In this document: positions 53,561 through 62,758 of the stretch, piece by piece
Layout: each line of letters opens with the position of its first letter
Numbering within the stretch: the stretch's first letter is position 1
Assembly (NCBI GenBank): GCA_027036135.1
Contig: JALVSY010000007.1
Span: forward strand, 996,880 to 1,060,879
Direction of reading: 5' to 3'
DNA length: 64,000 nucleotides
DNA from: Pyrodictiaceae archaeon
Lineage (GTDB): Archaea > Thermoproteota > Thermoprotei_A > Sulfolobales > Pyrodictiaceae
Made by a program: the position numbers and the translations under genes
Notes under the pieces: model-generated
Database searches by the model: none
What the model saw: the letters and a program-made list of their open reading frames with translations, nothing else
Told to the model about the DNA's origin: nothing

Positions 53561-54197
53561 CTGCGAGGAGGAAACAGCGTTCGCCGTGAAACAAGTAGCA
53601 GGGCTTGAGTCCAGCATAGTGTGGCATACCGAGCTTCACTGGAGACTATGGGATGCCATAATAATACCTGGAGGCTTTAGCTATGGAGACTATGGCCGCG
53701 CCGGCTTAATAGCTTCTTGGACTAAGTCGATCGACGAGATAAGAGAGGCTATCGACAACGGGACCCCAGTCCTAGGCATATGTAATGGGTTCCAAGTACT
53801 AGTGGAGGCAGGTATACTGCCCGGAGCCTTGCTAGCCAACAGCAATGGATCCTTTATTGCTAGGTGGTTATGGCTCCGAATACGCCGTCCCCGTGGCCCC
53901 TGGTTATCCGTGGCAACAGAGTCACAGCTGGTCTCAATGCCGATAGCTCACGCCGAAGGACGCTACTATGTAAACAACCTAGACGAAGTAAGGCAAGGGC
54001 CTTGGATAGAGTACTTAGAGAACCCTAATGGGAGCATAGCCAACCTTGCCGGGGTATCGTCTCACGACGGCCTAGTTCTCGGCCTAATGCCTCATCCCGA
54101 GAGAGCAGCCTTCCCATGGCAAGCCCCGCCAGGCTACACAGCTGGTGGACGCCTCATCTTCGAGAGCATATCCCAGAGTCTGAGAAACGGTTGGTGA
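53523..54197 (+). CDS. purQ: FGAM synthase, PurQ glutaminase subunit
   Basis: 224 residues from TTG 53523, preceded by GGGTG; ATG 53502 is an alternative that adds seven residues. RIAVVKYPGTNCEEE at the start, nucleophile cysteine in VLGICNGFQVL near 87, GGFSYGDYGRAG near 52, catalytic histidine in MPHPERAAF near 192. Supplies ammonia to PurL. Overlaps purS by 38 bp and is followed at once by purL. Confidence 0.95.
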   Translation: MPRIAVVKYPGTNCEEETAFAVKQVAGLESSIVWHTELHWRLWDAIIIPGGFSYGDYGRAGLIASWTKSIDEIREAIDNGTPVLGICNGFQVLVEAGILPGALLANSNGSFIARWLWLRIRRPRGPWLSVATESQLVSMPIAHAEGRYYVNNLDEVRQGPWIEYLENPNGSIANLAGVSSHDGLVLGLMPHPERAAFPWQAPPGYTAGGRLIFESISQSLRNGW

Positions 54198-54205
54198 TCC
54201 GCACT

Positions 54206-56377
54206 ATGCCGTTAGCGCCCGAGGAGATAGAATACGTGAGAAAGGCCCTAGGCAGAGAGCCAAGCCGAGAAGAGCTAGCAATACTTGAAGCCGAGTGGAG
54301 CGAACACTGCAGCTATAAGAGCACAAAGAAGCTCCTAAGAACGCTCCCAACAAAGGCTCCATGGGTGCTAGTAGAGCCTGGCCGAGACGCAGGCGCAATA
54401 AGGCTCTTCGATGACGTGGCCCTAGTAGCCCGCATAGAGAGCCACAATCATCCATCAGCTATTGATCCATACAATGGAGCGGCTACTGGTATCGGAGGAA
54501 TAATACGCGATGTGCTCAGCCTAGGCGCTAAGCCAGTACTCCTGCTCGATTCACTGTACCTTGGCTGCCTAGATGATGACTATGCTCGGTGGCTAGCTAA
54601 GGGAATAGTAAAGGGGATAAGCGACTACGGTAACAGGGTAGGTGTCCCAACAGCAGCTGGTCAAACCTGGTTCGCAAAGACATATAACAAGCAACCCCTG
54701 GTCAATGTCGCCTGCATAGGCCTTGTACACCCCGGCAAGATTCTTGAGGGAAGAGTAGAGCCCGGCGACATCATAGTACTTGCTGGCAACACTACGGGGC
54801 GAGACGGTCTCCTGGGAAGTAGCTTTGCTAGTAAGCCTCTCAGCGGCAACGAGGAAGACCTAGCAGCTATACAAGTTGGAAACCCATTCCTCGAGAAACT
54901 ACTAATAGATGCTCTCCAAGAAGCTTTCAAGAAACACGTACTAAGACACGTGAAGGATCTAGGCGGTGGAGGCCTAGCAACAGCTATTATTGAGACGGCT
55001 GCGCAAAACAATGTAGGATTCCGCGTCCACCTAGACAGGGTGCACCTAAGAGAGCACGATCTCTCAGCAGTAGAGATAATAGTGTCTGAGAGCCAGGAAC
55101 GAATGCTCCTTGTTCCATACCGTGATAAGCTCGGGGAACTATTAGAGATCCTTGATAGATATGGTGTAGAGTACAGCGTAATAGGCTACTTCACGAGGAG
55201 CAAGAGAGCAGTATTCCTTTACAGGGGCATACCCGTCGCCGATCTTCCTGTAGAACTAGCAGTAAACCCACCAACTCCGCGTAGGGAGATTAACCCTCTT
55301 CCCCCGCCTCCACCTCTCCCAAAGCTTGAGGCCGATATCGTTGATACGTTGATAAGAGTTCTACGAAGTCCCAGGGTAGGCTCTAAGGCATGGATATACG
55401 AGAGCTATGACTGGGGAGTCGGTGGCAGAACGATAGGTGTACCGGGAGCCTATGACGCAGCGGTCATATGGCTGAGAGATGGAACGCTCCGAGGCTTCGC
55501 GGCGGCTCTTCACGGTAATCCACGCTACACGAGACTTGACCCGTTCCGTGGAGCTGCTCTTAGCCTCGCAGAAGCGTATCGCAAGGTAGCGAGTGTAGGC
55601 GCCGAGCCCCTGGCTGTCCTCGATAACGTGAACTCGGGTAACCCAGAGAAGCCGTGGCAACATGCATACACGGCTGCGATGATAGAGGGCTTGGCATGGA
55701 TGGCCCGGGGCCTCGGGCTCCCTGTCATAGGAGGAAATGTGAGTCTTTATAACGAGGACTCCGAGGGCAACATGATAGACCCCGTTACCAGCGTCCTAGT
55801 AGTTGGCCGCGTAAGTGATGTATCTAAAGTGTTCCCTAACTCGCTGCAGGGTTGCGGCCCAGTTCTATTAGCAGGTATTACTGAGCCAGAGCTAGGCGGT
55901 AGCGAGGTGGCAGAAATAATCCTAGGTAAACCGGTGGGCCGCCCTCCTAAGCCGAGGCCATCCATGGAGAAGCGCGTAGCGCAGCTCGCAAAACTGCTTG
56001 CCCAAGAGCAGCTAGCTTGTAGCGCTCATAGCGTCGGTATTGGCGGCGTACTAGTCGCATTAGCGAAGATGACTATACGTGGGCGCCGAGGCCTCGAGGT
56101 CTCTCTCAAAACAGTCTGTGAGAAGTGTACAGCGTTTGAGGCAGCATTCTCGGAGACTCCTGCCAGAATACTCTTTGAGGTAAAGGAGGACAAGCTAGAT
56201 CTTGTTTATGAGTATGCAGCCAAGCTAGGTGTCCCAGTAAAAATAGTGGCTATGCCAATAAAACAAGAAAAGCTAGTAATCAAGATAAACAACTACATGC
56301 ATCAAATCAGCATTGATACCCTCGTAGAGGCCTATACATGGGCCGAGAAAAACCTTGTCAGACCCAAGGGCGACTAG
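54206..56377 (+). CDS. purL: FGAM synthase, PurL subunit
   Basis: 723 residues from ATG 54206, chosen because GGTGAT lies eight bases upstream; open frame extends to 54116 inside purQ, and GTG 54194 is also possible. Characteristic EWSEHCSYKSTKKLL near 30, ATP-site HNHPSAIDPYNGAATGIGG near 85, DLGGGGLATA near 255, and the second half repeat with GGNVSLYNED near 510. Small-type PurL that needs PurS and PurQ. Makes FGAM from FGAR. Confidence 0.96.
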   Translation: MPLAPEEIEYVRKALGREPSREELAILEAEWSEHCSYKSTKKLLRTLPTKAPWVLVEPGRDAGAIRLFDDVALVARIESHNHPSAIDPYNGAATGIGGIIRDVLSLGAKPVLLLDSLYLGCLDDDYARWLAKGIVKGISDYGNRVGVPTAAGQTWFAKTYNKQPLVNVACIGLVHPGKILEGRVEPGDIIVLAGNTTGRDGLLGSSFASKPLSGNEEDLAAIQVGNPFLEKLLIDALQEAFKKHVLRHVKDLGGGGLATAIIETAAQNNVGFRVHLDRVHLREHDLSAVEIIVSESQERMLLVPYRDKLGELLEILDRYGVEYSVIGYFTRSKRAVFLYRGIPVADLPVELAVNPPTPRREINPLPPPPPLPKLEADIVDTLIRVLRSPRVGSKAWIYESYDWGVGGRTIGVPGAYDAAVIWLRDGTLRGFAAALHGNPRYTRLDPFRGAALSLAEAYRKVASVGAEPLAVLDNVNSGNPEKPWQHAYTAAMIEGLAWMARGLGLPVIGGNVSLYNEDSEGNMIDPVTSVLVVGRVSDVSKVFPNSLQGCGPVLLAGITEPELGGSEVAEIILGKPVGRPPKPRPSMEKRVAQLAKLLAQEQLACSAHSVGIGGVLVALAKMTIRGRRGLEVSLKTVCEKCTAFEAAFSETPARILFEVKEDKLDLVYEYAAKLGVPVKIVAMPIKQEKLVIKINNYMHQISIDTLVEAYTWAEKNLVRPKGD

Positions 56378-56379
56378 CT

Positions 56380-57741
56380 ATGTGCGGCATAGCTGCCTGG
56401 ATGGGCGAGCTCCCCTACTATAATCTCTACCAGCTTCTCCTAGAACAACAGCACAGAGGACATGATGCAGCCGGCATAGCGATACGATATCGTAGTGATC
56501 TAAGAGTTTTTGGCGGCGGAGGTTATGTATGGAAGGCATTACCTGAGCCAGAAAGCATTAGCCTTGAGTCCAAGCTGGGTATAGGCCACGTAAGGTACTC
56601 AACTAGCGGCGGTTATGACGAGGTATATCAACCAGTCCTATCAAATAACAGGACCATAGCCCTCGCGTTTAACGGTAACATATACAACTATGTGGAGGCA
56701 AGCAAAGAGATTCTAGGAGACAGGAAAAGCTATGACTGGGATGCAGCAGCCTTTGCGGACCTAATCGAGCACTACTATGGTGAGACCCGTAGCCTCATCG
56801 AAGCAGTAAGAGAGACAGCTAAGCTGGTCAAGGGAGCCTATAGTCTCGTTGTCATCAGCTCGAAGGGGGAACTAGTTGCGGCAAGAGACCCCCATGGTAT
56901 AAGGCCTCTCGCAGTTAGCATTAATGACGAAGTAGTGGCAGTTGCCTCTGAGACCGCTGCTCTAGGAGCACTGGGTCTCAATTGGGCTGAGCTACCTAGA
57001 TCCGGGGCACTATATTGCCAGGGGTCTCCTAGAAATTGCTATACAGATAGTATTGCTTCGGCGAAGCCTCCGCGGCCGTGTGTGTTCGAGTACATATACT
57101 TCCTTCGCCCAGACAGCGTCTTTGAGGGAGTGGTTGCCCACGAAGCTCGTAAGAGAATGGGGATGCTTCTTGCCAGGATAGATGATGTAGTAGTTGACCT
57201 TGTTGTCCCGGTACCCGATAGTGGTAGGAGCGCTGCAATAGGTTACGCGATCGAGAAAGGGGTACCACTAGACGAGGGTCTCTATCGTAACCGGTTTGTT
57301 GGTAGAGCATTCATATCCTCACCATCAATTAGGAAGAGACGCTTACTGAGAAAGTTCTCGCCAATACCAAGCACTATCCGTGGCAGGCGTGTGGCAATAG
57401 TTGATGACTCAATAGTGCGTGGAGATACCTCGCGCTGGATAACAAGGCTAGCCCGCGCAAGTGGTGCAAGAGAAGTTCACTTCCGTAGCGCTTCCCCTCC
57501 GCTCCGCTATCCATGCTTCTTCGGAATAGATATCCCGAGTAGAGACGAGCTAATAGCCAGCAAGCACAGCGTTGAGGAGATCCGTAGAATTATCGGAGCC
57601 GACACGCTCCTATACAATACCGTTGAGAACCTCGTGAAAGCAATAGGCAAGCCGGTTTGCCTAGGATGTTTTACTTCGAAGTACCCATATCCTCTCCACT
57701 TACAACTCCTTGAGCAAAGATTCGTCTCAGGCAGAAGGTGA
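56380..57741 (+). CDS. purF: Amidophosphoribosyltransferase
   Basis: 453 residues. First committed step of purine synthesis: PRPP plus glutamine to phosphoribosylamine. The glutaminase nucleophile is Cys2 after the start (MCGIAAWMG); HVRYSTSGG and FNGNIYNYVEA support the Ntn domain. PRPP loop VAIVDDSIVRGDTSRWI near 348 is canonical. No propeptide: ATG 56380 directly precedes the cysteine. C-terminal CLGCF and FTSKYPYPLH typical. Starts 2 bp after purL. Confidence 0.96.
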   Translation: MCGIAAWMGELPYYNLYQLLLEQQHRGHDAAGIAIRYRSDLRVFGGGGYVWKALPEPESISLESKLGIGHVRYSTSGGYDEVYQPVLSNNRTIALAFNGNIYNYVEASKEILGDRKSYDWDAAAFADLIEHYYGETRSLIEAVRETAKLVKGAYSLVVISSKGELVAARDPHGIRPLAVSINDEVVAVASETAALGALGLNWAELPRSGALYCQGSPRNCYTDSIASAKPPRPCVFEYIYFLRPDSVFEGVVAHEARKRMGMLLARIDDVVVDLVVPVPDSGRSAAIGYAIEKGVPLDEGLYRNRFVGRAFISSPSIRKRRLLRKFSPIPSTIRGRRVAIVDDSIVRGDTSRWITRLARASGAREVHFRSASPPLRYPCFFGIDIPSRDELIASKHSVEEIRRIIGADTLLYNTVENLVKAIGKPVCLGCFTSKYPYPLHLQLLEQRFVSGRR

Positions 57742-57750
57742 TAAGGAGGG

Positions 57751-58959
57751 ATGGGTCTCTTACTGACATACTTCTATGAGATAGACCAAGACGCCGGGAA
57801 ATACGCCTACTATGGAGTAATGGGTCTACGTCATAGAGGATATAGAGTTGTTTACGCTGTTCTAGGCCCCAATGGGTTTGAGATAGGGGAAGCGAATCCT
57901 TGGAGCGAGTGGGGACTTCCAAGCGGCTACGCAGTTATTGCTGGAATATCTCCGACAGCTAGGCTGGCTACATCGAGGCATAATGGTAGACGCGTAGTAG
58001 CGATAATCGATGGGCCCTGCCCCGTAGAGAAGCTTGCAGAAACAATGGCTAAGAATGATCTACGCGATGTAGCTGAGGAGCTAGTAAGCGGCGATGAGTA
58101 TCGGTGGTGCGCTGCAATAGCTCTCCGCAGCGATGGAGCGTTTATCGCTGGCCGTGGAAAGGAGAGCAGAAGGCCACTAAGCATAGGAGGCTATGGCTTT
58201 GAAGCATTATATGCAGCTACGGAGACAGCACCAATAATCCTCATGGGTGGCTCCCCGAGATACGATCTTGGCGGCGGAGAGGCTGTCTATGGTGATCGCT
58301 ACAGCCTTGACCGTGTACATGTACCGGGACGGCGGAGAACCTCCCTCTTCGAGTACGTCTACCTAGCTAGACCCGATAGCTTGGTTGACGGGGTTAGTGT
58401 CTATGCCTTTAGGAGAGAGATGGGTAGGCAACTAGCCCTTATACATGACGCTGACGTGGATGTAGTGGTTGGTGTGCCTGAGACAGCAATACCCTATGCA
58501 ATAGGATACGCTGAGGCAAAACACGTGAGGTTGGAACAAGGATTTGTCTCAACGCTTGGCCGTGTACGTACAGCCTTAGCGCCAGTAAGCCTAGAGGAGC
58601 GCCTTATGATGCTCAGCCTCAAGCTTAACCCGGTGCCAGGGATATTTGAGGATAAGTCAATAGCCATAGTGGATGATAGCGTCGTTACTGGTTTGACTCT
58701 GAAGACCGTTATCCAGCGACTAAGACGCCTCCATGGTGCAAGGGAGGTACACGTAGCCGTCTCTAGTCCAAGGATAATATCTAGATGTAGGTTCGGTGTA
58801 CAATTAGTTGATGAGAGTAGCCTTATAGCGCGATACCTGTCCGACGAGGATGTCTCACGCGTCCTTGATGCTGATAGCCTAGTCTGGCTTCCCTTGAGGG
58901 AAGCTGTTCGCTTCCTCAGAGAGCATGGAGTAGAGCCCTGTACGGAGTGTATGAGGTGA
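57751..58959 (+). CDS. PurF paralogue with inactive glutaminase domain
   Basis: 402 residues, same two-domain plan as PurF. It begins MGLLLTYFYEIDQDAG, so the nucleophile Cys is gone, and the Ntn-domain glutamine-binding elements are absent (RYSTSGG region reads LATSRHNGR; FNGNIYN region reads AIIDGPCPV). The GLRHRGY motif remains. PRPP loop reads IAIVDDSVVTGLTLKTV against VDDSIVRGDTS in PurF, keeping the acidic pair but losing the R and first T. C-terminus PCTECMR resembles the PurF end. AGGAGG precedes ATG. Likely a regulatory or structural partner of PurF, or an ammonia-dependent form. Confidence 0.85.
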   Translation: MGLLLTYFYEIDQDAGKYAYYGVMGLRHRGYRVVYAVLGPNGFEIGEANPWSEWGLPSGYAVIAGISPTARLATSRHNGRRVVAIIDGPCPVEKLAETMAKNDLRDVAEELVSGDEYRWCAAIALRSDGAFIAGRGKESRRPLSIGGYGFEALYAATETAPIILMGGSPRYDLGGGEAVYGDRYSLDRVHVPGRRRTSLFEYVYLARPDSLVDGVSVYAFRREMGRQLALIHDADVDVVVGVPETAIPYAIGYAEAKHVRLEQGFVSTLGRVRTALAPVSLEERLMMLSLKLNPVPGIFEDKSIAIVDDSVVTGLTLKTVIQRLRRLHGAREVHVAVSSPRIISRCRFGVQLVDESSLIARYLSDEDVSRVLDADSLVWLPLREAVRFLREHGVEPCTECMR

Positions 58960-60452
58960 GACCTTCCTTGCCCCGCGTCTTGCTTGTGGGAAGTGGTGCT
59001 AGGGAGCACGCAATCGCCCTCCTCCTAGCGGGTAGCCCAGAGGAGCCAGAGATAGCAGCAGTAATGGATCACTTTAACCCAGGCATTGCCGAGGTAGCTG
59101 AGAAGACTGGAGGCAGGGTATACTTAGCTAAGACAACTAGTGCTGATAGCGTCCTATTAGTAGCGGAGGAGTACTCGCCAGACCTGGTAGTCGTAGGGCC
59201 CGAGGAGCCCCTCTTCGCTGGAATTGCTAACAAGCTACGGGAGAAGGGATTCACCGTCTTTGGCCCGGACAAGGAGCTTGCCAGAATAGAGAAAGACAAG
59301 GTGTTCGCAAGAAGCCTTATGTGGAGACACGGTATCCCGGGAAGACTGCGTTACAAAGCCTTCCGCGACCCAGAGGAAGCATCTAAGTATGCACGCGTTG
59401 CAGGAGACGTTGTCGTCAAGCCTGCTCGCCAAGCTGGAGGAAGTGGTGTAAGAATATTCGCTGAGCCATACGAGCACCTCTCCAAGCTAGCAAGGAGCGT
59501 TGCATCAGAGTACGTCAGCGCAGTGGCGGAGAAAGTCAAGGCAAAGTACAGCGACATGGATTACTTAGTCTTAGTAGAGGAGCGCGTAGACGGCGTAGAG
59601 TACACGGTAATGACCGTTACAGACGGCGACAGCGTCGTAGCACTACCTGTTGTACAAGATCATCCACACGTCTATCCCTTCGACATAGGCCCTGAGACTG
59701 GCGGGATGGGGGCAATAGCCGGGCCTTGCTGGACTCTCCCATTTATAACGGAGGAAGAGTACAGTGAGAGCATAGAAATCATTAGAAAGACCATTGATGC
59801 GTTACGTAGTGAGATAGGCAAGCCATATGTTGGCGCACTTAGCGGCCAGATGATGCTCACTGGTTTCTGGGGCCCGACACTCATAGAGTATTATTCGCGA
59901 TTCGGTGACCCAGAGATATCAGCGCTACTATTCCTCCTAGAGAGTAGCTTCCTGGAGCTCTTGGATAGGGCTGCTTCCCGTAGACTAGCGGGATATAAGC
60001 TCTCAATAAAGTGCGACCAATACGTCGTTGTAAAAGCAGTTGCGCCCTCCGGTTATCCTCTCGAGAGAGCTAGGGCAAGAGGTCACCCGGTCGCAGTAGA
60101 TAAAGACATTGTTGAGAAGCTTGGCTGCGAGCTACTCTACGGCGGCGTTGATAAGAATAGTACCGGAGACCTGGTCTCAACAGGCTCTAGGCTCGCAGAG
60201 ATAGTATGTCCTAGCGACAAGGGCTTCGAGGATGCATCAAAGCGAGCTGAGAAAGCCATAGCTGGCATCTGGCTTAGGGATGGCCATCCGCTTATCCATC
60301 GCTGGGACATAGGCTCGCGAGTCCTCCTCGAGCAAAGAGTTGCTATGGCTCGCCGGGCCCGGATATCCTATACTCGTCGCCGCGAAAAGGGACTCATGGC
60401 TATTTATGACTGGGTTCCTGGTCAAGGCTTAGTCAAATACAACTATGAGTGA
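58956..60452 (+). CDS. purD: GAR synthetase
   Basis: 498 residues from GTG 58956, overlapping the previous stop (GTGA), with GGAGTG upstream. VLLVGSGAREHAIALLL at 8-24 is the PurD signature; ATP-grasp with VVKPARQAGGSGVRIF near 155 and VDGVEYTVMTVTDG; PETGGMGAIAG near 245. Ligates glycine to phosphoribosylamine. Somewhat longer than bacterial PurD (about 430), with the extra residues mostly in the C-terminal half. Confidence 0.95.
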   Translation: MRPSLPRVLLVGSGAREHAIALLLAGSPEEPEIAAVMDHFNPGIAEVAEKTGGRVYLAKTTSADSVLLVAEEYSPDLVVVGPEEPLFAGIANKLREKGFTVFGPDKELARIEKDKVFARSLMWRHGIPGRLRYKAFRDPEEASKYARVAGDVVVKPARQAGGSGVRIFAEPYEHLSKLARSVASEYVSAVAEKVKAKYSDMDYLVLVEERVDGVEYTVMTVTDGDSVVALPVVQDHPHVYPFDIGPETGGMGAIAGPCWTLPFITEEEYSESIEIIRKTIDALRSEIGKPYVGALSGQMMLTGFWGPTLIEYYSRFGDPEISALLFLLESSFLELLDRAASRRLAGYKLSIKCDQYVVVKAVAPSGYPLERARARGHPVAVDKDIVEKLGCELLYGGVDKNSTGDLVSTGSRLAEIVCPSDKGFEDASKRAEKAIAGIWLRDGHPLIHRWDIGSRVLLEQRVAMARRARISYTRRREKGLMAIYDWVPGQGLVKYNYE

Positions 60453-60492
60453 TGTTTTATCTATAGAACCCATATAGTCTCGGGTGATTGAA

Positions 60493-61734
60493 ATGGGTAT
60501 ACCTAAGCCAATGAAGCATTTGCCTAGCCCTGTGGGCCCTGAGTCGGCAAAGATACTACTATTGGGAGGAGGAGAGCTAGGCAAAGAGGTGGCAATAGAG
60601 GCTCATCGCCTCGGGCTAGAGGTCATAGTAGTTGATAGGTATGATTGGGCACCTGCGATGCATGTAGCACATAGGAGATACGTTGTAGATATGCTCAACT
60701 ACGAGGCCGTGAAGAGTATTGCTGAGAAAGAGAAGCCGCTTGCCATAATACCCGAGATAGAGGCAATCAATACAAGTGCTCTAGCCTATCTCGAGGAAAG
60801 AGGCTACCACGTTGTACCAAACGCTGAGGCCGTGCGTATAGCCATGAACCGTATAGAGCTTAGACGCTTCGCAGCAGAGAAACTAGGTCTACCCACAACC
60901 AGGTACGCTTTTGCCTCAAACGAGGAGGAGGCTTATGAGGCATGCGAGAAGGTGGGATACCCTTGCCTCATTAAGCCCGAGATGAGCAGCAGCGGGCATG
61001 GCCATGTAAAAGTAGTGGAGCCATCAAGGCGCAGCGTCTACGAGGCTTACCGCGAATCAATAAGCCATGCACGCGGAGCGAGTAAGAGGGTTATTGTTGA
61101 GGAGTTCGTGGAGCTCGAGACAGAGTTCACCGTGCTAGCCTATCGCTGGGTTGACTGCAACGGGAAGCCTAGAACGGATACAATGGAGCCTATCGAGCAT
61201 TGGCGTTACGGCGAGTACCACTACATAGAGTCCTGGCAGCCATCCACAAGGCCCAGCTCGGTACTCGAGGAGGCTAAGAGAATCGCTGCCAGGGTTGCAG
61301 AGAGGCTTGGAGGCGTAGGCGTCTTTGGAGCAGAACTTTTCCTCGCTAAAGACGGAAGACTATTGTTTAGCGAGGTAGCGCCTCGTCCACACGATACGGG
61401 ATTAGTTACTCTTGTTAGTCAGGACCTTAGCGAGTTCGCGGTACACGTTAGGGCGTCAATAGGGCTCCCAGTACCAGAGGTAAGAGTACTAACGCCGGCA
61501 GCAAGCCTAGCAATATACACCGACTTGGACAACGAGTGGTATCCTAGGCTCACTGGAGTCTACGACGCGTTGACTAAACATGGCGTCCACCTCCGCTGGT
61601 TTGGGAAGCCCTATACTTACCGAGGAAGAAGAATGGCCGTTCTCCTAGCGAGAGGCGATAGCGTCGATGAGGCACGGAGAATAGTTCACGAGGCAGCTAA
61701 AAACCTCAAGGTGGTGTCAAGGAGCAATGAGTAG
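60493..61734 (+). CDS. purT: Formate-dependent GAR transformylase
   Basis: 413 residues from ATG 60493 (GGGTGA five bases upstream; GTG 60484 possible). ATP-grasp enzyme forming FGAR from GAR, formate and ATP. KILLLGGGELGKEVAIEA near 18-35, DRYDWAPAMHVAHR near 47, KPEMSSSGHGHVKV near 155, GVGVFGAELFLAKDGRLLFSE and RPHDTGLVT near 295 are all PurT hallmarks. Its presence removes the need for folate-dependent PurN. Overlaps purM by 8 bp. Confidence 0.96.
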   Translation: MGIPKPMKHLPSPVGPESAKILLLGGGELGKEVAIEAHRLGLEVIVVDRYDWAPAMHVAHRRYVVDMLNYEAVKSIAEKEKPLAIIPEIEAINTSALAYLEERGYHVVPNAEAVRIAMNRIELRRFAAEKLGLPTTRYAFASNEEEAYEACEKVGYPCLIKPEMSSSGHGHVKVVEPSRRSVYEAYRESISHARGASKRVIVEEFVELETEFTVLAYRWVDCNGKPRTDTMEPIEHWRYGEYHYIESWQPSTRPSSVLEEAKRIAARVAERLGGVGVFGAELFLAKDGRLLFSEVAPRPHDTGLVTLVSQDLSEFAVHVRASIGLPVPEVRVLTPAASLAIYTDLDNEWYPRLTGVYDALTKHGVHLRWFGKPYTYRGRRMAVLLARGDSVDEARRIVHEAAKNLKVVSRSNE

Positions 61735-62758
61735 CGAGACTTGGAGCTATAAGCGAGCTGGCATCGACCTAGATAAGCATAGCTTGATGCACGACCAAGC
61801 GCTAAGAGCCATAGAAAATGTTGCAGCGCACCTAGGGGTAAGGATAGGTGGGCTTGGCGGCTATGCGGCTTGGCTCCGATTAGGTAATCGGAGAATAGCA
61901 CTGCACATGGATGGCGTCGGTACAAAGACCCTGGTACTCGAGAGCACGGGTAAGCTCTGGGTCGCAGGATGGGACTGCGTAGCTATGAACGTAAACGACC
62001 TAGCTGTTGCAGGGTTTAGGCCCCTAGCTCTCGTAGACTATGTAGCCATGCCTAGTAGCGACGAGGAAGCCTTCGCGGAGATTATCCGAGGCCTCGCTGA
62101 GGCCTCGAAGAAGGCTCATGTAGCAATACTTGGTGGGGAGACAGCGATACTACCAGACCTAGCGAGGGGAATAGATGTTGTCTGTACTGTACTAGGAGAA
62201 GCACTTAGCACAGACTATCGTGGCCAAGCGGAGCCAGGCGATGTACTTATAGGTGTTGAGAGCAACGGGCTACACGCCAACGGGTACACATTGGCTAGGA
62301 AGATCCTAGAGCAGCGCTTCGGAGACTACAAGGCCACTTACAAGGGCATCAACTTCGGAGAGGAGCTATCCAGGCCTACATACATCTACTCGAACCTAGT
62401 AATTGAGGCTATAGAGAAGGGACTTATCCATGCAGCTGCCCACATAACTGGTGGCGCATATACCAAGCTACGTAGAATACTCGGAGAAAACACGTACGCG
62501 GAGATAAACGCCCCAAAGCCTCCCCGCGTCTTCCAAGCACTTATGGAGCTAGGCAACATAGAGTCGGAGGAGATGTACCGCGTCTTCAACATGGGTATAG
62601 GCCTAATCTTTTCATCGCCTCCCGATAAAGTACCCAGGCTCAAACAAGTAATCAAGGAGCATGGGTTCAGACATTTTCTCATAGGTAGTGTTCGTACAGG
62701 CTCGCCTAGAATAATAATTAATACCCCTTGGGGCGAAAGAATTGAGTACAAGATATGA
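61727..62758 (+). CDS. purM: AIR synthetase
   Basis: 343 residues. ATP-dependent ring closure of FGAM to AIR. N-terminal SYKRAGIDLDKHSL; HMDGVGTKTLV near 64; NDLAVAGFRPLALVDY near 92; GGETAILPDLA near 140; ESNGLHANGYTLARKIL near 180; HITGGAYTKLRRIL near 234. ATG behind AAGGAG. Overlaps purT upstream and purP downstream (17 bp). Confidence 0.96.
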   Translation: MSSETWSYKRAGIDLDKHSLMHDQALRAIENVAAHLGVRIGGLGGYAAWLRLGNRRIALHMDGVGTKTLVLESTGKLWVAGWDCVAMNVNDLAVAGFRPLALVDYVAMPSSDEEAFAEIIRGLAEASKKAHVAILGGETAILPDLARGIDVVCTVLGEALSTDYRGQAEPGDVLIGVESNGLHANGYTLARKILEQRFGDYKATYKGINFGEELSRPTYIYSNLVIEAIEKGLIHAAAHITGGAYTKLRRILGENTYAEINAPKPPRVFQALMELGNIESEEMYRVFNMGIGLIFSSPPDKVPRLKQVIKEHGFRHFLIGSVRTGSPRIIINTPWGERIEYKI

